DNA from: Klebsormidium nitens
Taxonomy: Eukaryota > Streptophyta > Klebsormidiophyceae > Klebsormidiales > Klebsormidiaceae
Length of the DNA stretch: 40,749 bases
Assembly: GCA_000708835.1 (NCBI GenBank)
Contig: DF237669.1
Span: 1 to 40,749, forward strand
Direction of reading: 5' to 3'
The notes under the pieces are model-generated. The model was not told the origin of the DNA, did not search any database, and saw nothing but the letters and a program-made list of their open reading frames with translations. Of this stretch, positions 21,004 through 32,100 are shown in pieces; the stretch's first letter is position 1, and each line of letters begins with the position of its first letter. The position numbers were made by a program, and so were the translations under genes.

Positions 21004-24000
21004 TTAGTCTTGGCTCCTGCGATCCCCATCGTCGCGCTTCCGGTCGTCGTTGCGATCCGGGGGGGGGGAGTCGTCTCTACGGCGACGCGGGGGCGAGTCA
21101 TCCCGATCACGCCGGGGGAGTGAGTCGTCCCTGTCACGCCGCGGGGGGGGAGAGCGGGAACGGCGGGGGGGGCTGGAGACGTGACACGTGGCTGCACAAG
21201 AGGAGGGGCGCTGATGAGTAAGTTGCTCCAGCGAAGTGGATGTAACGCGACTTGGATGCGTCGTCCCTCTTTAGGGACCAGAACGTCCAGGAGTTCTCAC
21301 TGGCGACAAAGCTCTGACGTTCACATAAAAGCTTGAAAACGGGACAATTCCTAGAGACGGAATTGACGTGCCTCCAAGGAATTTCGAGTGAAAAAAGGGA
21401 AGAACGGAAATCTCAAACCCTTTGAAAACTTCGATCAAGCAATCGAAGCAATTGTTACCCCTCGTCCAGGTTGAAACTTCGCGACTAGGAGGCTTAAAGA
21501 TGTACAGGACGTGTACAGGACGGGGCTGAACTGTCGGTTGTTAAAACCACGTTTGCCTGCCCCTGGAGTCTTAGCAGCTCTACAAAGAGCTTCTTAAAGA
21601 ACCGCAGAAACTCGCCAGCAACCTGCATACTCTCAGCTTCTTTCAACAACACTCTTCCCTGCTCAAACAAAAGAATACTCGCAAATGATAGCAGTTTCGG
21701 AAAAGAAAAACTGGGTAAGAAAGACCAGGTTTCTTTGCGCTGAAAGAGTGAGTTATTAACGAATGGAACCTACCTGCCCAGATTGGGACTTAGCGAGCAG
21801 AGACTCGGCAGGGGAGGGAGAGAAAAGAGAAGCCTACAGTTTCTGTGCTGCAACTAGGTATGGGATGTAGACACTGTGCACCTACCTGCCCAAATTGGGA
21901 CTTTAGCGGCTGGGCGACCGGCTGTAGCGCCGGCCGCGGTCATAAGAGGGGCTCCTGCGGCGCTCGTACCGGTCATAAGACGGGCTTCTGCGGCGCTCAT
22001 ACCGGTCATAAGAGGGGCTCCTGCGATACCGATCATAAGAGGGGCTTCGGCGCCGGTAAACCGGGCTGGGGGACCGGTGAGAACTGCGGGCACATGTATT
22101 GGGGGGCAGGTTAGTGCCGGGTTTGGGGCTTAACCGAAAAGCTAACTTTGGGGGCTTGGTGGTGCCTAACCGAGACTCTGACCCCTTTTGTAACCCGTTT
22201 GTAACCGGGTCCAGACCGAACCTGTGCCCCAAAGGGACTGAGTTCCCTCAAACGTCAGCAAAAGGAAAACGTAGGTTAGTGGTTTACCTCGTGGGTTGGG
22301 TGTAGATGGGATGAGCGCGGGGGTAAAGGTAGACATGGTAATGACGTTGATCGGTGACGCAATGATGGATGGAGGCGTTGGGGATGGCAGAGGTAGAAGG
22401 GTTGCGGATGGGAGGAGCAAAACAAAAGCCACACTACAATTAGAACTGCCCTTCTCCTGCTGCTCCCCGCTTTCCACATCACAGGTAAAGTCCCTCCCTT
22501 TTCCTATACTTTAGTATCCAATAAAGTGACCTTCAATCTCGTAGATCTGAAACCGACTTGCCCAAAGCAGTAGGTGACCTGACATCAGAATGCATCACGA
22601 ACCTCAGGGCTCATAGGAAAACAGCATGCATGGATGCTTCTTCAAATAGCCAGTGCGCGTAGCGCCCTTGTTTGATAGCTGCTGCAGCTGATAAGCACTT
22701 CAACAGCATATGGATGCTCTGTTCCAATTAACGTCAGCAAAGGACCTCCAGAGCCAAGAATTGAATGTATGCTTGACATATAGCCCTGTACAAACCAGAC
22801 CTTGAAGCTCTGAGTAAACAAGACCTAAAGGCCCTTAAGGTTTAGAGCCGCACGTAACGACCCCTTAACTGCTAACCTAAAAGCCAGGACCCGCAAGTCT
22901 TCTCTGTTTATCCAATCACGGAAGGCAACCACGGTAACCATGTCTCAAATCCAACCTTTGAACAACCACAACTTACACCATCTTCAGACGTTAACAAGTC
23001 TAGTCCTAACCACCCCTGAAACCCCCAGACAAACCAATCACTTACCTGCGCCGGTAGCCAGGGGACCTCGACCGGCCCCTACCCCCACCCCTACGATTCC
23101 TGCACTCCCGAGCAAAGTGGCCGTACTCCCCACATTCATAGCACTTGGACTCCTCGTCGCGCCCCCTGCGAGGGCCGTCCCGCGCTCGTGACAACTCCAC
23201 CCGCCACCCATTCTTCCCTGCGGGAAGAGATGTGAATACACTCAGCATGTGACTACTCGACTTGAACAACTGAAGTCTATGTGCATCGAATTTGATTGTG
23301 TGTTCTATTCAGGGTGTGTATAAGAGTCAAGGTGGAACAGAAGGGGAACACTACGCAGCTTCTGTTGGCGGCAAGAGGTGTGATCAAACCGGTTGAGAGG
23401 CCAATCCGGTGTGAACATACTCAGGGTTGGCAGAAGAAATGCACTCTGCACCTCCTGATGGCTGCAGCAAACCCATGAGAAACATTTGCATTGCTACAGC
23501 AACGAAAACCTTTTCTACATCAAAAACGAGTGACAACCATGCACCCAACTTTCAACAACGGGCCCACTCTGGTCGTACTCTGACAAATGTAAAGCAGTAG
23601 ACAACCATGAGACCACCTAGATACAAACAAAATCCTGAAGACAATAGTCTCCTCGCATAATGTGTCCAACCAGCAAGGGAGACAACAGGGTTGCATTGAA
23701 TGAGCTCAAACCACCTTTTTCTTCCATTATCCGCTAGTGACTGCCAATGTGACCCTGAGAAGCGGACTTGAAACAACAAACTCGGTGTATCAGATTTTCT
23801 TACCATCAAGATCCCTGATCGCGTCATCTGCGTCGCGGGGGTCGTCGAACTCAATGAACGCAAAGCCAGGCGGCTTCCTGGCCACCCAGACGCTGCAATG
23901 GGAGAGTGGCAACACATCAACAGGGGCATAAACAGGACCGATAGTAAAGATCACTCGATTCTGTTACATAAGACGTGAACAAAACAAATTTCAGCCAACC

Positions 24001-24971
24001 AAACACTGCTGTTAGGAGTGAAATAGCAGGACCTCAATCACCAAGCTTGCACTTCCGCTCCCAAGAAGCGAATGAATAAAACAGCTTCTTATGCTAGTAT
24101 CCTGAAACTTCGGGTGAACTCTGCAGGCAGGGGTCCCTTGCAAATGGCCTGACTCCTAGCTACAATAAAGCGACACGAATGCTCCTAATCGCTCCAGGAA
24201 AGATTCAACGGCGACCAATCCCAAAATCTTTCCCAGACTGAAAAGTAGCAGACAGCTTTCATCAAACATAGGCGCTTAACGAACCTACATGTGAATCACA
24301 TCCATCGAACCGGTCCTGTATTGCATGCTTGGGACATGAACAGGATAGGAGCAGCACATACTTCATCACAGAGGTTGCAACCTCATTTACTGTACACCCA
24401 ACACCGAGGCACCACCCAAAGCCTTTGCAATTGCCGTCTACTATTGTAGACATGCTTCCGAAGCAGACCTATGACTTGCATGAAAGGAGCTATAGCAGAA
24501 ACGAAATGCGTTGATCAGAAATGGTCGAACAAATTGAAATTAGCCGCAAAAGCCAACAGTACAGCTTCTGAATGCATTTCATGCGCTCCAATCAACAGAA
24601 CCTTTGGACGCAAAGGATAAGATGCATGGATTGGTGGCCAACACTCTGCTTGTCTGCAAGCTTGTATGCAAGCTTGGACAAATATAGCACAAACATATAG
24701 CAAGCAAGCCAAGCTTTATTGACCTTTAATCTGCTAACGATGCATGGTAAAGTGCCAATGGTGCTATCGGTGTTGCTGTTTCTCTTTGATATCACACGAG
24801 GTGGGCCTATGCAAAAACATAAATAACCAAAGTATGCAGGAACATGGTAGCAACTGCTGTGGAAACTATGCGAGAAACTTACCTGCGCAGCACTCCAAAT
24901 TTGACAAAGATGTCCTCGAGTTCCCTCTCCGTTGCCCTGGGGTCCAGGCCCCCAACATAAACACGAGCCAT
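21004..24971 (-). CDS. RSZ22: RSZ-type SR splicing factor (RRM + one zinc knuckle + RS domain), alternatively spliced 3' end
   Basis: This is a nuclear pre-mRNA splicing regulator of the plant RSZ21/22 (SRSF7-like) group. Exons: E1 24971-24883, E2 23892-23804, E3 23217-23046, E4 22083-21886 (TAA at 21905-21903), and alternative terminal E5 21172-21004. E1-E2 encode the [12 protein letters not shown] (RNP2, residues 4-9), LEDIFVKFG, and PPGFAFIEF (RNP1, residues 37-45). E3 encodes the CCHC knuckle [14 protein letters not shown] (85-98) and the start of the RS region. E4 adds [11 protein letters not shown] repeats and ends RSPSR, giving 176 aa. Splicing E3 directly to E5 is in frame and gives [18 protein letters not shown] and later RD repeats, a 172-aa form. 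Junctions are GT-AG with phases 2, 1, 2. The family is clear; the symbol is by resemblance, and which tail is used cannot be told from DNA. Confidence 0.88.
21769..21910 (-). repeat. Duplicated exon end plus splice donor in the RSZ gene
   Basis: On the - strand, CGCTAAAGTCCCAATTTGGG followed by CAGGTAGGT marks the 3' end of E4 (21910-21882). It recurs at 21796-21769 as CGCTAAGTCCCAATCTGGG followed by CAGGTAGGT, with one base missing and one changed. The second copy is preceded by a long pyrimidine tract (TTCTCTTTTCTCTCCCTCCCC) ending GCCGAG. This would define a 30-base microexon at 21803-21774 that is open and keeps phase 2 from E3 to E5. Confidence 0.7.
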
Positions 24972-26134
24972 ATCAGCAAGACACACCGTTACCAGATGCT
25001 GACCTCTCCAGACAGGTAAACCCCGGACGTCGAGCTGACAAAGGGAGGTTTGTATCTAGATAAGTGAGGGCGTTCAAATCCGCCGCCAACAAGCAGAAGA
25101 AACTCTTCTTTCAAAACTTGCAAAGTGAAGCCGTCCTTGACTCCAATTGCAGGCTGCAGCAGCTCAGCTCAAGGCTCGAGGCCCAAGATGTTGATCACCA
25201 TCTAGAACATTCTCTTCACCAGTTTTGGGTTACGAGGCGGTTTCGAGTTCTCAGGAGTCCTGCAGTGTGTCTTCGACGCGGGGTTGGTTTCCAAACCTGG
25301 GTTACGGCGCGCGCACAGGAGGTGGTTGTCGAGCGGTCGTGCACACTCATGCACACCATGAGATTTGACACTCTGAGATTTGTGTGTCTGATGTCATTGT
25401 CAGTGAAGATGAGACAGTCTGAGACTTGCAGAAAAACACTTGCCCTGGCGTCGTTCTGTTTGACCCTGCAACGGTTTGTGGCTCCCAGAAAATTGATGCA
25501 GCAAGAAAAGGTGAGCAGCAATCTGAAGAGTTGAAGAGTGAAAAAGAGGATCTTTCAATCTTTCTCAGAAGATGCGCATTGAAGCCCATTTTTTGCACCA
25601 TTGTGAGCAGCTTGGTATCTGTGAGAAAGCTCTGAAGCATGGCTGAATGCATGCCTCTGAGCAGCCAGGCAGCGGAAACGGCGCAGGATCGAGCATTGCA
25701 ATATGACAGAGCACTGTCCAGCCAAAGCAAAGAACAGCTTTGAGGTCTCAAAAACCTTTCAGAACACCTGAGTGGCGAGTAACCGCATCAGCTACCCAAC
25801 TCACACTGCAAACAACAACAACTGCGGTGCTGCTTGTCAGTGCTCTCTTAAGCTCTGATTACGCCACAAGAATCTCAACCCCGCCTTCGTAGCTTACGGC
25901 ATGCTTCAAGGGTCACCTCATAAGCCAGCTGGATTGAAACGAGCTGTAAGAAAAGTCCCAGCTTGATCTGAGCTGAGTCCACTCGCACCTTCTCTTAGAA
26001 ACTTCCTCGAATATGGGGCAAGCTGGCTGGTAGCAGAAGTAAGCTGCGCCGATGCGCTTATGATGCATCATAAGCTGTAGCATCATAATTCATAGCATTG
26101 CCTGCTCGTGGCTGCGCCCTGACTAGCTGGCAAA
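24972..26134. promoter_or_regulatory. Divergent intergenic region between RSZ (-) and OSCA (+)
   Basis: The two start codons are 1163 bases apart on opposite strands, so promoters and 5' UTRs of both genes should lie here. Open frames within (for example 25064-25534) have no recognisable domain. The OSCA ATG has a good context (GGCAAAATGGCTG). No TATA box can be placed with confidence. Confidence 0.45.
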
Positions 26135-29100
26135 ATGGCTGGGATCAGCGATCTTCTCACGAGCATGGGGATCAACATGGGGCTGGTGACCCTGTTCTTG
26201 ACCCTGTACTCGATGTTCAGCAAACAGCCTTTCAATGCCAGAGTGTACTTCACTCGCCAGTACATAAAGACCAAGGACTTTGGGAGGACAGAGAGCGGGA
26301 GGTTAGTGATAAACCCACTGGAATACTTGACTATGGCCGCCTGGTTGAAGAAGGCCATTGTGTTGCCAGAGGATGACCTCCTGGGGATTGCGGGGCTGGA
26401 TGCGGTGGTGCTGATGAGGCTCTTCATCCTAAGGTGAATTAAGTTCTTGGTATACTGATGGTTAGGCTAATGCCGCTTGCATTTCCGCAAAATTGCTTGC
26501 GAATCAAGCTTGCCACTGAGTTGATGGTCTAGTCCGTTGACCACTCGAAAATCCTCAAGCTCAGATATAATCTGAGAGGCTTCAGCATTGTTTAGCCCTC
26601 TCAGAATGTTTCAAGCATTTCCTCTGCCATTTAACACGTTCCATCATGGGGATGGAGGTGCTTGCTCCAGTCATTCCTCAATCGGTGATGAGGAAGGACT
26701 CTGCATCTCTCCACGTAAAGAGTTTGCTGAGCTTCTCTAAACAATCTAAATCGACACTGATTAAAAAATAATCCAGCCTGTTTAAACATGTCCGCTTTTT
26801 CGTACTTCTCTGCAGTATCAAGCTCTTTGGTTTCTGCTCCGTCATTGGCCTCTTCGTTCTGATGCCAATCAACGCCACCGACAAGTTCCTGACCCTACAC
26901 AAGGGCAAGATCAACTATGAGGGCATTGACAAGCTGTCTCTGGCCAATGTCAGCCTCGGATCCAAGAGGTAAGTACATGCAATATCTGTTCCCTGCTGGA
27001 ACGAAAACTCTCTGAAGTCAGGATGTTCTAGTCGAAGGGCAACATCTTTCTAGAATCTTTGTGTAAGGGACTCAAAAAGTTCAAGACTGTCCTAGCTCAT
27101 AAGATTCCAGTGTAGGATCCAGAGCAGGATGGTCCTTCACGTCCATCTCCAAGATCCACAGCATGCTAGACGACGGCTCACACGATTTTGAGCTAGCTTT
27201 TCTCCCACGTCTACAAATCGACCCTCTGAATTACATTAGAATCCATCTTGTGCTGCCGACAATGTCAGACGCAACAGTGTGCTAAACAGTTCGAATACTT
27301 TCCCAAGAGCTTCTGATTTACAGCCGAAATCTAGAGAGCGTTTCTTCGAGCGATATTATTGGTCGTTTTTGCTATTCAAAGGCTTTGGACTCGACAACGA
27401 GGGCAACCGGTCAGCCGCCAGCCGCAACTTCCTCCCTCCATTTCAAATCCTTCGGAACACTTTCAAGATTATCCTTTCCAGGCTTTGGGCGCACCTTATA
27501 GCTGTATACCTCATCAGCGGCTACGCATTTTGGCTGCTTTGGAAAGAATACAAGGAGATCAGCGAGATGCGCCACAGCTACCTGGCGGATGCGAAGCGCG
27601 CCCCGGACCAGTTCACAGTGCTGACGAGGCAGGTTCCCCCGAGCGCGACGGAGACCATCAGCGAGCACGTGGAGCACTTCTTCACCGTTCAGGTGAGGCT
27701 GGTGTGAATACTCTTCGGATTTGGTGTTTCCACTTCACATAAAATGGAGTTCCTCGACCGTCGGTCCTTCACGCAAAATTGCGGACAGCTTTGGATTCCA
27801 ATGCTCGATGCTGACGCTTCTCAAGCGGAGGCGGTTTAGCATTTTGACCTTCCAACTCTCTCCACTTTCATTGCCTTTCTGGTCTCCCGGCCATTCATTT
27901 TCAGGGGGGATTGTGCAGCTTGTATCCCGGCCCTTTGGTGGCGCACTTGTTTCAAGAACTTTCAGCTTCACTTGCACGCTTTCTCTGACTTGAATCGAGA
28001 AACTTGATTCTCATCTGAGTTTCAATTCGAGAAGCAATTCGATCGCCAGATAAGCGGAGCTTGATCTTTCCATCCTGCCGCTGTATATCCACTTCGAAAA
28101 CGACTCTTATGCAGCATCCCCATACGTATCTGACCCACCGCGTAGTCGTCGACGCCAACCACCTGGAAGATCTGAAGAAGCAGCGGGACAAAGCGCTGAA
28201 CAAGTGAGCGTCTGAAAAACGGCTCATGGAGCATACAGAAAAGGGAATGTGATTCATTGTTCCAGTGCTGTTAAATTAACTGGCAGCATACTGCAGCTTT
28301 CCGGTTTTTCGATATAGTAGGCTGGTGGTCCGGTCAATCATCACTGGCTGAGCGTATGAATCCAGCATTTATGAACGTTTTGCCAAAACCTTCACCATGA
28401 ACTCATTTTTCGCAGCTTGCTCTTGCCTGTCCAACAGACAAATTGTGTCGTCTTCTTGCCACGAAGCAAGTGGGTCCTGAAGTTCCGTATGGACTTCTCC
28501 CTTGAACCGACTTCGACGCACCTCGAGAGCTATCCCTTTTAGTTCCTTCCTCCTTTGGAAGTTAGAAGAAACTTTCTTGGTGTCCTGACTCCTTCATTTT
28601 TCCTTAGTCGCCTCATACGTCACTCCCTCCTCTTCCCTGATCATTTCGGATTTTATTTATGTCCGCCTTCATCCTTAATCCGCCTCATACGTACTGCAAT
28701 TCTTATCCAGACTCCGCTGTTCCGTCCAGATTGGAGGGCGCGGAAATCGTGCACGCGCGGAACCCCGAGAAGCGCCCCCGGCAGAAGCTGGGATTTCTAG
28801 GGCTCTACGGACACGAGGTGGATGCACTGGATCATTTCACCCGGGTGGGGATTCCGACCATTTCGAGCTCTATTTAATCGCTTGTAAAGTTCCTGAGAGG
28901 AGTTTACCGGGATGAGTGGAACGGGCCAGCAAGGCACAAGTCAGCTTTCATTAGAATCGTGAAATGGCACGAACAGCTCGTTGCGTCAAACCTGCCATGA
29001 GGTTTCACCCGCTCCCAGCATGGTTCCTACTTTTGAAGCGTCCAATCAACTATATCGGAGGCCGAAGCTAAGGAACCACGTTTAGATTATTTGAAACCCA

Positions 29101-32100
29101 TGGCAAGGTTTTACGCAGACCAATTGTATAAGAGGAAGAATAGGCGACGGAAACCAGCGTTTTCTGATCGCCAGTGTTTGACGTTTTGAAAGAACTGCGC
29201 GAACTCCATCAGAACTCGAGGAGCTGATTGGCGCCTGGTCAAAGAAGCCGCTCAGAAGACCGGCGGAAACATTCTGCCGTTTTCTCCCCCTCCTCGCATC
29301 GTTTACACTTGTCTGATTTGCAATTCTAGAGCCCTGGTTCTGTCCAGCTGAAACATGAATGTTCGTAACCCTTGTCCTACTTCAGAAACGCAACCGATTG
29401 AATGCTCTGATCGAAATTGTACTTGTAATTATAAAGCCCTAGTACTGTTGAGCTGAATGATTTGAACGTTGCAACCCTTGTCCTATTCCAGGAACGCGAC
29501 CGGTTGAACGCTCTGATCGAGAAGGAGAAGGAGGCTCTCCTACATAAGAAGCACGCGCTTATGCCCACTGCGTTTGTGAGCTTCAAGAGCCGATGGGGGG
29601 CCGCGGTTGCCGCACAAACTCAGCAAACAAGAAACCCGCAGGTGAGGTTAGAAATAGCCAGAAATGAGCGGTATGTTGGAATAACTCGCATTGGGCAAGA
29701 TTTACTTGGTTCGAATGCAGAGGATATCCTTTCAGATCTGGCAAGGACCTGCGTTCTTCGCGTTTTGCCGATACTACTGCTCGCCTCACCAGAGCGAAGC
29801 TTCGAAGCAAGGAAGCCTTGTCTATCCCCCCGTTTCGTTTCGCGCCATGTGCGGAAGACGAACATTATTCCCAAGAAGCGACGTGTTCCGCCCCAATCTT
29901 GCCAAACTCACCAACGGCAATTCCGTTGATTTGCGTATTCCGTGCCAGGGGTGAGGGAAAGGGCATCCGTCTCGGAGCCGCGCGACGAACTTTGTTTCAA
30001 TCTGGTGGGATCTTCAGCCAACTTTGTGAATCTTTCAATCCCACTCTTTCGAACTGGCCTCGCCATCTCATCTGCGATTCTCGGTCCGTTCTTCTCCGCA
30101 AGTTTGAAGATCGAAACGTGCCTCTCAAGTCGCGCGACGCGGTAACTCTGGCCCGACCTGGCAATCTTCGGACCACCTCCTTAGAATCTTTCTTTCTACT
30201 TCTGAGAAGTTGGTTCCAGTTCTACGTCTACTCCATTCCGTTCCGTTTCGTAGACATGGAAAACGGAATGGGCCGCGGACCCGCGCGACGTCTTCTGGCC
30301 AAACCTGGCCATCCTGCCCCACCCCATGCACATCGCACACTCTACTAGCTAGTTCGCGAACTTACCTCTGTTACATTCCGTTCCGTCCGCAGACTTGGAA
30401 AAGGGGATGGGCCCCGGACCCGCCCCACGTGTTCTGGCCCAACTTGACGATCCCGCCGCATCACCTGCTTATACTTTCACATATCAAACCCTACAAGCTG
30501 GTCACGCGATTGACTCTATTCCGTTCCGTTCCGTTCCGCAGACATGGAAAACGGAATGGGCCCCGGAACCGCGCGACGTGTTTTGGCCCAACCTGGCGAT
30601 CCCGCCGCACCACCTGTTTGTGCGGGAGCTCGCCGTAACCGCCGCCGTCTTTTGGCTGTGCTTCTTCTACATGATTCCGGTCGTGTTCGTGCAAACGCTG
30701 GCGGAACTCAAGAACCTGGAGAAGACGGGATCGTGGGTTAGGGCCATCGCGACCTGGTGGGTCACCGCTAACCATACACTATCTGCACTTCGTTTTCATG
30801 TTTCTTATAGTCTGGCCTCGAGGAGGTTGTTATTGGAGTCTGCTGACATAAGCAATGTCGTGATCCTCTTGGCCCGGGGTTTAGTCATTTCGTATACACG
30901 CTCATGGCCTGGGCTGATTTCGTCATCCTTCGCATTGAGATTATTGCAGTTGGTTCTTGATCAGCCAGAGGGGAGCTCAAGAGATTTGGAGAAGACCGGT
31001 TGGCTGGTTAGGGGCAGCGCAACGTGGCGGGCTTTATACTTGAGTTCGACCATTTTTCAGTCATGCTGCGTTGAGCCAATAAGGGCACAGTCCTGCAGCA
31101 CTACGCTTGAAGGGAGTGGGTGCACTTCGTAGAGCGCTTGGGGCACGGTCCCCGCCGAGTAGTAGGGTCGTCTTTAAAAGCACTCTGTTTCTGCAATCCG
31201 CATAGTTGCTCTTTGAAAACTGCCCGTCCGCTTGAGGATTCCGATACCTTCAAGGCTTGCCCTCCAGTCTCGCTCTAGAATCTCCTCATGCCCCTGCTCG
31301 AAATCCATGTCTCACGGTTCCGTCGATTGAGTGTCAGAAAAGATCCTGTAAAGTGCTTGAGCGCGTCCTTGACACCACTTCTGGCTCTTTTGCAGCCCAG
31401 GAATTGGCCAATTTCTACAGGGCTTTCTTCCGGGCCTCGCCTTGAAGCTGTTCCTTATGCTTCTTCCCGGGATACTTATGATACTGTCCAAAATTGAGGG
31501 CCACATCAGCAACAGCAACTTAGCGCGAGTCGCGGCGGGAAAGCTCTTTATGTTCCTGGTAAGAGAAGCGGCTCTGCAAACGCTTTGCAGAATTGTAAGA
31601 AGCCGAGCGTCGCTAAGCTTGAGCTTCTGGTACGTCCGAATTTCGTTTGATGTATCTTATGAGGCGTGAGTGCGGCTCGTCGCTCGATCTGAAAGAACCA
31701 GAAAGCACAAGCCTTGAACTCCAAAGTGCAGATCAGTCTAAACAACAGACAGCGCACGTAAACAGACATTAACAACGAATTCGATTGTCGACACAAATAG
31801 GCACAGGTGCGCTTGGACAAGGATGTGAATCAGAGCTTTCGCCACCGAGCGACAGAGAGCATCAACTAGGCATTCGGCTGACGTCGTTTCTCTGCCGCTC
31901 TGCAGGTGATCAACGGGTTCTTCGGTTCCGTGCTGACGGGTAGTCTGTTCAAGCAGCTCAACCTGTTCTTCTCTCAGCCCAAAAACATTCCCAAGGCGCT
32001 CGGAGCCGCGATCCCGGCCAAGGTGCGCGCGCGGCCGCCTTTGGACAACCCTTCAAACCATTTCAGCGCCCTCGTATGCCGACTCGTTATCGTAATTGCC

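Noticed and set aside
20928-21197. 89-codon - strand frame ([16 protein letters not shown])
   Set aside because: Shadow frame of RSZ exon 5; the RS/RD-rich reading in the other frame fits the upstream splice phase.
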